DNA from: Castanea sativa
Lineage: Eukaryota > Streptophyta > Magnoliopsida > Fagales > Fagaceae
DNA length: 64,000 nt
Reading direction: 5' to 3'
NCBI RefSeq assembly: GCF_040712315.1
Contig: NC_134020.1
Location: 10,199,251 to 10,263,250 of the forward strand
Both the position numbers and the translations under genes were made by a program. This document shows positions 1 to 11,386 of this stretch, piece after piece. The notes below the pieces were generated by a model. That model was not told the DNA's origin. It worked only from the letters and a program-made list of their open reading frames with translations, and did not search any database. Each line of letters starts with the position of its first letter. Positions within the stretch are counted from its first letter, which is position 1.

Positions 1-231
1 GGAAAAATACATTTTTCCCCCAATAGGAAGGTAGTGTTGGACAAATACAATTCTGCTCATGATACATAATTGTCCTTTACAATTGACAAAAAAAAAGGCA
101 CCCTAATATTCATGGTAACCAAACACAAAGAGGGCAAAAACCCCAAAAAAACAAGACAATAAAAAGAGAGGATATGAAGGTTGATGCTTCTCTAAATAGT
201 TAGTACTTAGCACACAACAGGGATGCTATAA
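1..231. other. Sequence 3' of the RRP4 fragment, nothing recognised
   Basis: This stretch lies beyond the stop codon of the minus-strand RRP4 fragment and may be its former 3' untranslated region. It is AT-rich with a short A run near 88 to 96. I see no gene and no clear element end in it. Confidence 0.5.
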
Positions 232-1208
232 TCATCCCTTCTTTCTAGTGAAGCTTCGCCGTTCAGCCTCTCTCTCTGCAACCAGAACACAGAACTCTAA
301 ACCAAGCACCTCATGTCATGTATGTCAAGATTCAGAGAGCTACTCAAGTTCACGGTATCCATGATCACTTCGATGGTTATATTGAGGCCTAAAATAGATA
401 ATACCCAGACAGCATTTGCAATCCTACATATGCTCTTCAAGACTAATGGAATTTTTATTAGATTTAATATTCTATTGCTCAAGTTTGCTCGCTTGATCCT
501 CTACCATATCATCTTTGGCTTCAACATATTCACCAACCCAAATGAATCCATTACATCCGAGTATTAAGTCAACTCTGTACTGTTCTAGACGGTGGAAATG
601 CTGCTTGTGGTTCCTCACTAGATAAGGAAGAACTGTGAGCAAATTGACCCCTCTCAAACTGTCATGAAAAAATTACGATCATTAACAGATAAAAGGCTAT
701 GAAACTGAACCAACCACAGACACAACAACGAAAAAGATGCCAGAAGGAGTTATTTGGCTTGATCAATGGAAAAAAAAAATACTGCTAGAGAACCTTTAGC
801 TGCTTCAATTCATCTTGTGAGTAAATTGATGGGTCGCACACCTAGAGTTGCTCTAGAAGCAAAAACTCTAGCTCCAGAAATAAGAGTGAGGGATGGAATG
901 CCGAATGCACTTGCTTTTTAAAATTTAGGAAACTGTATCTTATATTTAAACAAAATCTTTATTTCCTTGCACTACAAATTTCAACTATTAAGAAATTTAA
1001 TAGATTGAACCTATCCCGAACTTTTTTTTGAGTTCCAACCGCTCTTGCTTCTTCTATGTAAAACAAGCTAGTTAAACAATTATTTCCTTCTTCACGTTCT
1101 ACGTCTGAATGTAGAAGTTTATAAATTATGAAGAAGACAAACCTTGCCATACTTCTGACTTCTTGCTTGGAGTTGTAAGCCATCATACTGGATTCCATGG
1201 ACTACTGC
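232..1208 (-). pseudogene. RRP4: RRP4 exosome subunit, 3' fragment (broken)
   Basis: This is the C-terminal part of a gene for RRP4, a cap subunit of the RNA exosome that carries S1 and KH RNA-binding domains and acts in nuclear and cytoplasmic 3' to 5' RNA decay. Two exons are visible. Exon 1208 to 1143 starts after a pyrimidine-rich acceptor, reads LQARSQKYGK near its end and stops at a GT donor. Exon 658 to 232 reads YLVRNHKQHFHRLEQY, DLILGCNGFIWVGE and then VLVAEREAERRS before a TGA. The reading frame is broken by an extra T just after the start of the second exon, an in-frame TAG near 477, loss of part of the following linker, and a one-base shift near 300. The N-terminal half, including the S1 domain, is missing. 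It lies downstream of a TBC fragment on the same strand. The introns argue against a processed copy. Identity is by recognition of the family sequence. Confidence 0.85.
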
Positions 1209-1852
1209 CTGGGAAAAGAAGTAAAATTGGTCAAAAAAGATTGATCATTAATTCATGCTTGCTGGAATAGGTCAATGATGAGAAGTGTGTAAGACATACA
1301 TAAGCAGTTATAGAATAATTGAATTGTAGATGGATTCGGAACATCCTCTAAGTTGTTCTTTGAAGCACACATTAACTAACACCTTCTGAATTACATCATT
1401 AGATAGCATCTTCTAATGCCATTAGAAAACATCAAACATAGGATTGTTTACCTGGTGAGCATTGTTAACAGGGATATGAAATGTGCTATTAGAAGATGAG
1501 CTAACAATATATTTTATTAATTTTTTAAGCATAGGAAACAAAATATAAATACATCATATTAATACAAATCAAAGTGTTTGATATGATTAAGAGGAAATTT
1601 AGCTGAATGTAACTGACAAAGCATTCAGCGGAAGAAATCACAAACAATCGAGTGGTGACTATTCTACCTATATTTGGAAATGTAGCAAAGCAGTAATCCA
1701 ATTCAAAAGCAAATTATTGACTAACAATAATTTAAGCTTAACCTAGTGCAAACTAGTTTGATATGACTGGTGCATTCATTCCTTCCTTCCTCTCAGATGC
1801 ACATATTACTTGACATATAAAAGCCACTGGCACAGAAGAATAGGTATCTAAC

Positions 1853-4800
1853 CATGCATAACAGATGCGCTCCAAGGATTTCTGAACTTGTGGTTCTTGG
1901 AAGAAAGAGACATCATGTACAGTGCGTGGACAATCAACGGCAATCTAACAAGAATGTCATTAGCAATTCATCAAAAATTGGGCAGAAGAGATTTATAATA
2001 ATCGAGATAAGAATTCAATAGACACTAAAATACCTGGCGAAGCATATTGATCTCGTCATCTGATCTTTCTGTATCTGGAATGTCATAATAATGAGAAACA
2101 CAGTCAAGATACTCAAGGCGCTTCCTTCTTAAAATTCCCTCCTTTCTATCTGAATTAGGTGGTGCATATCCCTGTTGTCAGTTCATTTTCAATTTCAAAC
2201 AAGCAACAAAATTTATTTCAATAGGAAAATTCAGGGGACAAGCCAGATTAGCTTAGCCTCTGATCTCAGATGTGATTGTCCATCCAATGCATGCACTACG
2301 AATGAGACTTTTTGTTCCAAGCAATAATTACATGTCAACTTAAACCACATGGATTAAAAAAAGGAACAAAAACACATGTAAAGCTTGTGGATTTGAGTTA
2401 GTAATTTCTTCCAACTCAAGACTCAGCCCCATTAGATTAGGTTGGCCTCTGAACTTAAATGTGATGGTCCATCCAATAAATGCACTACAAAGAGCCTTTT
2501 TGTGATATAAGACATCTAAAACCACATTGGGTAAAAGGGAGAACAAGCAAATACATAAAGCCTGTGAAATCAGGTGGGTAATTTTTTCCTACTCAAGATT
2601 CAGTCCCACATAGACAAATAGAAAAAAAGGCAACACATGCTAAAAGTAAAAAAGGTAAACAATAAATCTAAAACATTCCAAATCTCACAATGTTTCCCCA
2701 ATGTCACTCTTAAATGTGTCCACCAGTGTTTGCGTTAATGTGTTTATCAAGCTCACTGTCTCTTAAAAACTTTACTTAAGAAAGTAAATACCTAGCAGAA
2801 AAAAGAAAGTTCTTATAATGAATTATAGGGTAAAATACTATTTAACTCACTGAACTTTATCAAAAGTTTGTTTTAGGTCCCTAAACTTTAAAAACTTCTT
2901 TTGGTAAAGTTTAGGGACCAAGATAGTATTTTACCCTAGATTATATAACAACAACAAAGCCTTAGTCCCAAAACTATGGAGTGAGTTATTTGTGGTCAAC
3001 AGACTAATCGGGATTCTTTACATGTATTCTTTTATGCCATTCTATCCAGTCAAAAATCATACTCTCAGTTGGAGCCATAATTAACAGGTCCTTTTTTACT
3101 ACTACTAGCGGAAAGTTCTTCAAATAAATGATCTTCAACAAAATTAGATAAGGACAGAAGCATGATCAACAAAAGGTACCATCACATAAGAAATAAAGGA
3201 GCATTTACTAGCCAGATTATAAATTTATAAGGCAAAAACACCTACCACAAAAAAAAAAAACTTGATAAGGCAAAAGCAAGATCTAAACTTCTGTAACATA
3301 AGAACGAAGGGAGCATTTAATAGCCAATATTACCCTTTGTAAATTGTCATCTATGTAGCACTAACATAGATGACAATTTGAAAGCTTTCCACTGAAACCA
3401 ATATCTCTAATTGTACACCAAGAAATATTTGATTATAAGTCCGACTAAGCAACTTTGAATTACAAGCCCAATATTTCCAGTCATCATGCTTTTTAAAACC
3501 TATAGCTAGTATTAGAGAACTCAAACTTACCAAAAGAAGCCTCCACACATCAGGGCGCATATAATCTGGTATTCCACTCCAAGCTAACTCACGCAACTTC
3601 TCTACAAAATGAAATTCAAAAAGGAAATGTTACAGCTCTCAAATTGTACTAAACATTAAAATTATGGAACTTCTAAGCCCCACAAGTGAGAGAGAGGGAA
3701 AATTAGAGAGATCCTAACCTCTATTTTTTTTTTTTGATAAATGATCCTAACCTCTATTAGAACCAAAATGAAATTTCTACAGGTAATTCGCTCAAAATCA
3801 AAAATCCAAAAAGAAGCATCCGCTTCCCAGAAAATTAAAATTTGAAATTTTAAGAAATCAAAGGCTACAAAAGAGGAGATGGTGGCAGTGTTATGAGTGC
3901 TCTAACACCTGTAAATTGTGCACAACAACAATAAACTCAAGCTCAAACATAGGCAACTCTACACTTTCAAATGTACAGTAACAAGGATGCCAACAAGAGT
4001 AACGTTAAGATAAAGAGGATGGCACTATCTATTAAGATAGGATTGTAAATGCCACAAAAACACAATATATCTTGTTCCATGATAAGATAAAATTTGTATT
4101 GGTATTGCATACTGTTATTGGACTAAATTATGTTCTTGCTGAATTTGTTATTAGAATAGAAAACCCTATGGGTGCAAATGGTTGTGCCTTAGACCTAGGT
4201 TACATGCACCTGTTATCATTCACAACTACTATCAATGTGGCAATTAGAGGGGAAAAAAATCCTGCAGCTTTTTAACATGCACGCCTGAGGGTAACATGAT
4301 ATGTTTTTACAAAATTGTGAATCCAAGAAGGATAGAAACATCACCACAACACAACAAGAAATCCAAACAATATCCATTAGGCACAACTAATTGGAAGAGA
4401 GAAAAGTCGCAAAGTTCAAAAATATATCAAAACGCAGCAAAATTTACATGCAATGGTATTTCATCTTAAGACTTAGCATCTCAACAACAGGAAGTCCCTT
4501 CATAATCTAAGATATGCACCCCAAAATATTCAACATTAGACATGAGAAGGAGGGAAAGAGAGAGAAGAGAAACTTAAAATCACAATAACTAATATGACTG
4601 TTGTCCCAGAAAGTGCTTTGTGAACTTCATAAGTCTTGCTGAATCTGTAGCTCTTGCACCCATGGCAGACTTCTGAACTTCTTTGGATGTATTTTCGATC
4701 TCTGAGGTTGACGTTTTTAACTTAATGACATTTGTGTTATTATTTGGCTTGCTAGTACTTTGGACTTCTTCCTACATTACGAGTAAAAGTCCAACTTATT

Positions 4801-5036
4801 AAATTCTCAATAAATAAACTTTTGTCCATCATGTGATTAAAAATGTTAATTTAAAAAGAAAAAAAGTGCACAAGAATGAGGAAAATGGATGTGACTATTA
4901 CCTCAGCTGCCTTGGCCAAGCGATCACTTGAGCCAGCTTCATTGTATGAGAGGCTCCTTTCATACTCTGGAGTCCGTTCTTGTACGCTTGATTCATCTAG
5001 TGGGTCTGATCTCCTAGTCAGTAATACGTCAATTAC
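1853..5036 (-). pseudogene. RabGAP/TBC-domain protein, 5' fragment (broken)
   Basis: This is the N-terminal half of a plant TBC (Rab GTPase-activating) protein of the TBC1D22 type, which would stimulate GTP hydrolysis by Rab proteins on endomembranes. Five exons are visible with GT-AG borders: 5036 to 4902, 4771 to about 4590, 3601 to 3531, 2171 to 2034 and 1944 to 1853. Key strings are MGARATDSARLMKFTK, LRELAWSGIPDYMRP, GYAPPNSDRKEGILRR and IAVDCPRTVHDVSFFQ. The catalytic domain is cut after ERICYAW, before the exons that follow in intact relatives. One base is lost at the AAG-CA junction near 4614, which shifts the frame, and the donor near 4590 looks one base short. The piece sits between a TNO1 fragment upstream and an RRP4 fragment downstream, all in one orientation, which suggests DNA-level capture rather than a host gene. 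Confidence 0.88.
2827..2937. repeat. Short fold-back element (MITE-like) in a TBC intron
   Basis: The 111-base stretch begins AGGGTAAAATACTAT and ends with its exact reverse complement (2923-2937). An inner 14-base pair of arms (GGTCCCTAAACTTT near 2877 and its complement near 2906) extends the hairpin. It lies within an intron of the TBC fragment. No target duplication is convincing, so the superfamily is unknown. Confidence 0.7.
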
Positions 5037-5086
5037 CTGAGCTTTCTAAACTGAATATTTGGTTGAAGATGAGATAGAATGCAAAC
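5037..5086 (-). other. 50-base hybrid intron joining TNO1 and TBC fragments
   Basis: On the minus strand the donor of the TNO1 exon (AAAG then GTTTGC) is followed only 50 bases later by the acceptor of the TBC exon (GCTCAG). The breakpoint between the two source genes must lie here. Joining the two exons would read GGT AAT TGA, so the fusion is out of frame. Fifty bases is short for a plant intron, so splicing is doubtful. Confidence 0.7.
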
Positions 5087-5543
5087 CTTTGTCCTCATCG
5101 CTTCCCTCATTGTTGATCAAACGTTCAGATTCCACATCAACATTAATTGCGAGATGCTCAGCTGAACCCTTTCGCACAGTTCGTGCAACGGTGGCTGGCA
5201 GGACAGGACATTTTGAAGTCTGCCCAAGTGAGCCCTGCATAAGGCAGGCAATCCCTTTATACACGCATCTTCTTTATTATTTGGAAAGAAAAATTTTGAG
5301 TCACCCAACAGCAAGTCTACCCAAATTGTGTTACGTATCATTACTCCTTTGCCTGAACTACATCTTTCTTTTTTTAATATCCAACTTAAGTTTTGAAATT
5401 CATTAGGGAAGAGAGAACAAGAAAAAGGATTGAAGAAAGCTTTAACTTTTCCAATGAAGAGTTTTAACAATTAGGTTGGTCACATAGATCACCAAAAAAC
5501 GAAACTCTGTAGGCAGTACAGATATAAGTATAGAATATATTAA

Positions 5544-7290
5544 TCGATATATGTATATATATATAAAACCGAAGCCTCTTACGCTCTTATAATTTTTCTC
5601 TTCAGCACAATATTAAAAAAAAAAAACAAACACGAAAAAAAATTCTAAAACCAAAAATAAAAACATAAACACAAAATAAAATTTTTTTAAGACCCGATAA
5701 ACTGCTCTGCCATTCCCCCACATGCAGCTCTCTGCCTTCTTCTTCCTCTGCCTTCTCCTTCCTCCAAAACGGAGACCCACGCTCTGCCGTTCCCCCACAC
5801 GCAAAACGCAGCTCAACGGCTCCACCTTCAGTCCAAAACGCAGGCCACCATCAGTCCTTCTCTCCCACAACTCAACGGCTCCACCTTCTCCGGCACCACC
5901 CTTCTCCAGCTCTACATTTGTCGGCGCTACCCATCTCTCACTCACAACAGTTTTCCCCCCTCTCTCACCCTCAGTTCTTGTCTCCCACAACCCTGTCGAC
6001 ACCTGGGTTTCTACCACTGGGTTTGTTGTTGGGTTCTACCCCTATCGAATTTTTATTTTTATTTTTGGTAGCTAATTTGAGTTTGGGGTGAGTTTGTAGA
6101 GAAATTCGAGTTTGGTTTTGAGAATATCTGCATATACATGGCTGAAATTAGAGAAGCCCCAACACCCCAAGGCAGAACAACCCCACTTGAGGGTGTGGCT
6201 GAAGAGAACAGAATCCTAACCCTTCATCCTCAAAGTGTTTGACAAAATTCCTGAGCCCCAACGCTTCCTTTCCTCTTTCTCTTTTGTCTTAATTTAAGTT
6301 TTTTTTTTTTGCAGAGTTTCCACGTCTTCTTCTTCTTCCAAGTTTGGGTTTGAGAATATCTGCTTATTCATGGCTGCATTTTTTATTAACATTCAGTTTG
6401 TATTTTCTATCAAAAAAAATTCTATTTGGTTGTCGAAGGAAATCAAGTTCAAATTAGAATCTCAAATAAATTACTTTGTCGGCGAAAGAAAGCAAAAATA
6501 TTTAAATTTTTACAACATTATTAGATTGCATGCATGGGATCTCTTACGGTCATTCTCTCAAAATTTTACACTGAACTACTAACACATGTGGTGACTCTTG
6601 ACAACATCATATGCATTGAGAATTGACTTTTTGAAAATATGTAACAAATTTTTGGAGAAAATACACCATTGTCTAATCCTTTAAGCAAATATGGATTCTA
6701 ATTTAAAAGTGGTTTACACATTCCAATCATTTTAAAAGGGTGTTGATAATTTTTCTTTAAATTACTGGGATTGTTTTTCTAATTGAAGGGGTTGCCAATA
6801 TTTCCTAGAGGTATGAAAGGTTTGATTTTGCATCGACAAAAAGTAGATAACTCAATTCAGTTATGATCCTGCTTTCATACAGGAAATGAGGACAAGAAGG
6901 CAAACATCTCATGAGTTTCACATACACAGTTGCAGAACCAGTTCCAGAACCAGTTCATAAACCATAGAAATATAGACTATGTAAATGGACAAATGTCTAT
7001 GTACAATGATAGATTTGCTTATTCACCATAAGTTGAGTAATGTTCAACTAGCATTGATAACACCTACTCTTCTAAGTTTATAAAATTTTACATGTATTAC
7101 TTTTGTGATCTTTTGAAATTACGTTGTTTTAGGTTTCTACAAGTTTTGTGCTTATTTTTATTTTTATGTGAACTTTTATTTTGAATAAATTTTTTTTATT
7201 TTTATATATTTTCAAGTCAATACCTTAAACAAAATAAATATATTTAATTTTTATTTACCTATCCCATGCATCGCACGGGTTAGTGACTAG
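5544..7290 (+). mobile_element. Helitron-like element, non-autonomous
   Basis: The 3' end fits the Helitron rule: a short hairpin (CCCATGC, loop ATC, GCACGGG at 7263-7279), an 11-base gap and terminal CTAG at 7290 followed by T. The 5' end is less certain; a TC after A at 5544 in an AT-rich run, followed by TATAAAACCGAAGCC, is my best guess. The inside holds a C-rich stretch (5700-6010) but no helicase ORF. The element lies in an intron of the TNO1 fragment. Helitron termini are known to be this simple, so the 3' end is the stronger part of this call. Confidence 0.55.
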
Positions 7291-8480
7291 TTAAGCTAAT
7301 TTGTCTAACTGGAACATCTTCAAGACCTGAACCTAAGGTCATTTGAGATCCAAAAACCAACACAGTTTGCTTACTATTTATCCGTGAAAACTTTGTTCAG
7401 AGAAACAAAAATATCATGCATGAAGAAAATTATATTAAAAAATCATGTAATTCAATAATTACCGCATCTTTAATTTCAGATATCTCGGACCCTGTAGGCA
7501 ATGAGGGAGCTTCAAAGATGCTACTTTCCTGACCAATCTCTGTCTGAGCACTCCTATCCTGAAGTGAGTCTTCAAGAACTTTAACTTTGATTGACAATTC
7601 ATCTACAACCTTTTGGCTTGCAAGAAACTTTGTACCAAGCTCCTGAGTTTTTGATTTTGAATTTTCCAATTCCAAAGGCATGGTCACAACCTGCTTTTCT
7701 AATACTGACAGATGTCCCTTGACACCAGCAGATTTTTGGTCAAACAATTCACCTCCTAAAATACCTATAATTTTCTCCAAACCAAAAGTGAGCTCAGACA
7801 GTTCATCCTTCACTTTTTTGGAATCTTGTCTGTCCCTGACAAGTTTCTCAACTTCCTCCTTCAGATGCTCAATTTCCAGAATCTGTGTCGTAATTGTTGA
7901 TTGCAGCTCTTCTTTGTCATGAGATAATAACCTCACTTGCTGCTGTAACTCAGTAACAGTATCAATAATGTAAAAGAGCTTCTTTACATGAGCAGAATTA
8001 TGGGGCACCAGGTCTCCAACTTCTGACTTTGCCATAGGGATTTCAATCCCTCCAACTTTGTCAAGGAGTGTTTTCACTTGGGATGCTGACAGAAGGGAGT
8101 CTTCTGCCTCTGAAACGGCAAATATGAACAAAGAAGTCAGAAGAAAATTGACAAAATAATAACATCCAAAATAGATTTGTGCAGCAAGATCCCATCAAAG
8201 ATGTTTACCTTTTTCTTTCATTAGCAAAGTATTGGACAGTGAGGAAATTTCTGCCTCTCTTTCCTTTAACTTGTCCTCTTTGGAATGAGAATCATTTAGT
8301 TTAAGCCTCAGCTCACTGCATGAAGTTTGCAATTCTTCTACCTCACTCTCTAGCTTGGAAACTCTATCTTGGTTTAGATCCCTTTCTTCAATAGCATTTT
8401 CAAGACTTGTTATACTTTGTTTCAATTTATTTTGCAATTCTTCAACTGTAGCGGCTGCCACATTACATGTGCTCTCAAAC

Positions 8481-8496
8481 TGTTTAAGTGTTTAAC
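8481..8496. repeat. 8-base imperfect duplication in a TNO1 exon
   Basis: TGTTTAAG is followed at once by TGTTTAAC. Removing one copy restores the TNO1 reading frame (VKQFESTCNVAA on the minus strand). An 8-base duplication with a changed base at the junction is what hAT excision leaves. Confidence 0.65.
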
Positions 8497-9521
8497 CAGA
8501 GATTGAAATTTTCTAGTTGCCAATAACAACTTATTTGCAGCATCAACATATTTGTTGCCATCAAGTCTTTGTTGCTGCTCAACTGTGGCATCTCCATCAG
8601 TCTCTCTCATTTCTAAAGACAAAGAATGGTTCAACTTCTCAAGCTCAGGAACAGAGATAAGTTCCAATAGATTGTTCTTCACTTCATTCTGCAGTTCTCT
8701 CGTAGCATCAGTACAAGCAGACAACAAAGTCGCAACATCATTTTCTAACATGGCTATAGTGGTCTCCTGTTCCTATTGAATCATTTCCAGATTCTTTGAT
8801 TTTTGTTTCAAAGATTCAATGTGCTCAAGTACAAATACTGCACCATCCTGTGTTTCCTGTAATTTTCTCAACAAACCTGCGATACACTCATCTATAAAAG
8901 ATGAAAAACCTTCGACTTTATCATAAATAATTTTGTTTCTTGACTGGAACCCTTCCACAGTCTTTCTAAAATGTGAAGAAATATTGTCACCATCTGCAGC
9001 ACTCACCCAGCTGATATTGATTTCAACATCAACAATATTGTTGAGGCTATTTGAGAAAGATTTCATAACATTTGAATCATCCTGGAATAAATAAACAAGC
9101 CAATTAGAGAAAATATGGAAAAGATTTAATAGGAGAAAGAGAAAAGCTTTAGATTCATTCTGCATTCTTAAATAGAAAAAGAGAGCATGTTAGCAATTAT
9201 GAGAGATCCACAACCACTAATAAATAACCAAAAAATTGGCAACTGTCATCTGTTTTCAAAAGCAAACAAGTGATCCACTTGAGCATTCATATACCAAACC
9301 AGTGGTATATTTTTTTCCATTGACAATTCTAGTTATAATTGAAAATGCCTTGTCAATGCTAACAATTCTGATTTAAAGACCCAGACTGATTGGCTAATCG
9401 AAGTTGATGCGCTCAAAACGATTATATAGGTGAAGGTAATTACCAGTAACAGAATCAAGTACAGAAAAGGCAAAATCTAAACACACACATATATGGAGAT
9501 CTACCAAAATAGCATGCACAA

Positions 9522-9537
9522 CCCCCCCCCCCCCCCC
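9522..9537. repeat. C16 homopolymer
   Basis: Sixteen consecutive C on the plus strand gives a G16 tract on the minus strand, with possible quadruplex formation. Homopolymer length may also be a sequencing or assembly artefact. Confidence 0.9.
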
Positions 9538-9574
9538 AAAATTCATTCAACAAGAAAAATTTTGATGCATACAC

Positions 9575-9994
9575 TGGTGCAGGACAACCATAACAAAATT
9601 GAAATAACAATAAAATAAAGGGATATGACCTAGGAGTCAGCACCTAGGTCTTGCTTGGAGTCAGCACCAAGCGGGGAAACCACTAGGAGTCAGCACCTAG
9701 AGTAGACCTGGAGTCAGCACCAAAACCAAAGAAAAGACCAAACGGCCATTTTTTTTTCATTCATCAAAATATCAACTATCTCCTCAAGGGGTACAATAGG
9801 TTGCTTATAAAGGATTGCTAAACCCTAGTTCTAATTGGCTAGGAAACCCTAATTGCCTTATTACAGAAATAACCTTGCTTCTAAATTAAAATACTAATAG
9901 CCCAATAAACTAATAGAACCTAAAACATAAAAATACAAATGACTTGCAAACATAAATAATATTAAATAATAATTTTCTTGCATCTTCCGCGTCA
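9575..9994 (-). repeat. LTR, inverted copy
   Basis: On the minus strand this copy begins near TGACGCGGAAGATGC and ends near GTCCTGCACCA. It matches the 12394-12809 LTR over its length. Internal sequence up to about 10130 continues the match in the same inverted orientation, ending at the motif around GTGGAATTCAAGG. Confidence 0.85.
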
Positions 9995-10157
9995 TTCTCC
10001 TCTGGTTGGAGAAAACTCGACCTCGAGTTCTAAAGCATTGAAGGATTAGGATGCTGACAAGTAACACTTGTTTCCAGTCTGGAATCACCTTAGGGAGCAT
10101 AGAGAAAAGAAAAACCTTGAATTCCACTGTGTCGAGTTTTCTCCAACCAGAGGAGAA

Positions 10158-10575
10158 TGATGATGGAGACGCAAGAAAATTTTTATTTAGTATTATTTAT
10201 GTTTGCAAGTCAATTTTATTTTTATGTTTTAGGTCTTAGTAGTTTATTAGGCTATTAATATTTTAATTTGGAAGCAAGGTTATTCTCGTAATAAGGCAAT
10301 TAGGGTTTTCTAGCCAATTAAAATTAGGGTTTAGTAATCCTTTATAAGAAACCTATTGTACTCCTTGAAGAGACAGTTGATATTTTGATGAATGAAAAAA
10401 AAAAGACCATTTGGTCTTTCTTTGGTCTAGTGCTGACTCTAGGTCTACCCTAGGTGCTGACTCTTAGTGGTTTCCTCGCTTGGTGCTGACTCCAAGCAAG
10501 GTCTAGGTACTGACTCCTAGGTCATATCCTTTATTTTTCCGTTGTTTTCAGTTTTGTTTTGATTGTCCTGCGTTA
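10158..10575 (+). repeat. LTR, direct copy preceding the primer site
   Basis: It begins TGATGATGGAGACGC and ends CCTGCGTTA. It is preceded by internal 3' sequence including the purine-rich CCAGAGGAGAA, and followed by a primer site. It therefore acts as a 3' LTR to its left and a 5' LTR to its right. Like its sisters it has several GTGCTGACTC-type motifs near its middle-right part. Confidence 0.85.
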
Positions 10576-10579
10576 ATTT

Positions 10580-10591
10580 TGGTATCAGAGC
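10580..10591 (+). promoter_or_regulatory. Primer-binding site, initiator Met-tRNA type
   Basis: TGGTATCAGAGC lies a few bases after the LTR end. This matches the 3' end complement of plant initiator methionine tRNA, the usual primer of many plant LTR elements. Confidence 0.85.
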
Positions 10592-11199
10592 AAACACCGA
10601 TCTGTTTGAAGCATCATCACAGTCCATCCAGAACTAGTAAAATATCACCCAAAAAAAACTACATCCCTGGTCAGGTTCTTTAAAGAAGTTTCTTCGCACG
10701 CCACCACCCATTGGAAAGCCAACGCTGCCATCCCTCGTCTGTCAGATCGCACCACAGTGAACCCCACCACCATACTCTTCTTGATATTGAGCCACGATGA
10801 CCCTCAATTGCCCAGCACCATGCCTCCACAATCCCTCCATAAATTAGCGATTCCTTCCCAAAGGTAACAAAAACTAGCCTTTTATTTAATTTAAAAAAAC
10901 CCAGCACCCTATTTTCTGTTCATACTCTTCAGTCTTCACGATCATTTTTAATTTGCAACCCCATTGTTTTCTCACTAAGAACAACTTGACCCGACCCATC
11001 TGAAATAAAGAAATCAAATTGAAACCCATTAAACTACCTAACTCAGCCGAAACAACAAACTCATTGTACACAGTCACACAAGCCAATGACCGGACCCATT
11101 TCATTAACAAGACCCCAAGCCCAGCTTTATACCCAAACCCTTAGCTCCAGTTTAAAATAAAAAATTGAAAGCCCGAGCTTCACTAGCCCAATTGCCACA

Positions 11200-11200
<1 letters not shown>

Positions 11201-11245
<45 letters not shown>
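11201..11245. repeat. A45 homopolymer
   Basis: Forty-five consecutive A lie in the leader of the LTR element between primer site and gag. The length may be unstable or an assembly artefact. Confidence 0.9.
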
Positions 11246-11247
<2 letters not shown>

Positions 11248-11386
11248 CGGATGGCTTTTAACCAAACCAGTTACTAGCCTTTTTTTTTAAAAGAAGAGTC
11301 AACCCATTTTTTTTAACAAGCCCCCAACCCACCTTTTACAACATCAGTTTTCTTTATAAAAAAAAAATCTTTTTGCCCAGTTAACT

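Larger units (their letters stand above)
5087..9081 (-). pseudogene. TNO1: TNO1 (SYP41-interacting TGN protein), 3' fragment (broken)
   Basis: These are exons of a plant TNO1-like gene, which encodes a long coiled-coil protein of the trans-Golgi network that binds the syntaxin SYP41. Exon 9081 to 8209 is coiled coil (AMLENDVATLLSACTDATRE, then TVEELQNKLKQSITSLE). Exon 8109 to 7463 continues the coil and ends in the conserved SIFEAPSLPTGSEISEI. Exon 5234 to 5087 holds VRKGSAEHLAINVD and RLINNE. The last exon of the family, with the membrane anchor, is missing, as are all exons upstream of 9081. An in-frame TAG lies near 8775 and an 8-base duplication at 8481-8496 shifts the frame. A Helitron-like element fills the intron between the last two exons. 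The fragment runs directly into a TBC gene fragment. Identity rests on recognised conserved blocks; the broken state is seen directly. Confidence 0.85.

Noticed and set aside
780..905. Minus-strand stretch reading SLTLISGARVFASRATLGVR
   Set aside because: It is open apart from one stop and has an odd amino-acid run, but it lies in an RRP4 intron and I do not recognise it. It is probably part of a repeat.
5613..6075. Opposed ORFs of 134 and 117 codons
   Set aside because: Both arise from a C-rich, low-complexity stretch in the Helitron-like element. No domain is seen and each is the shadow of the other.
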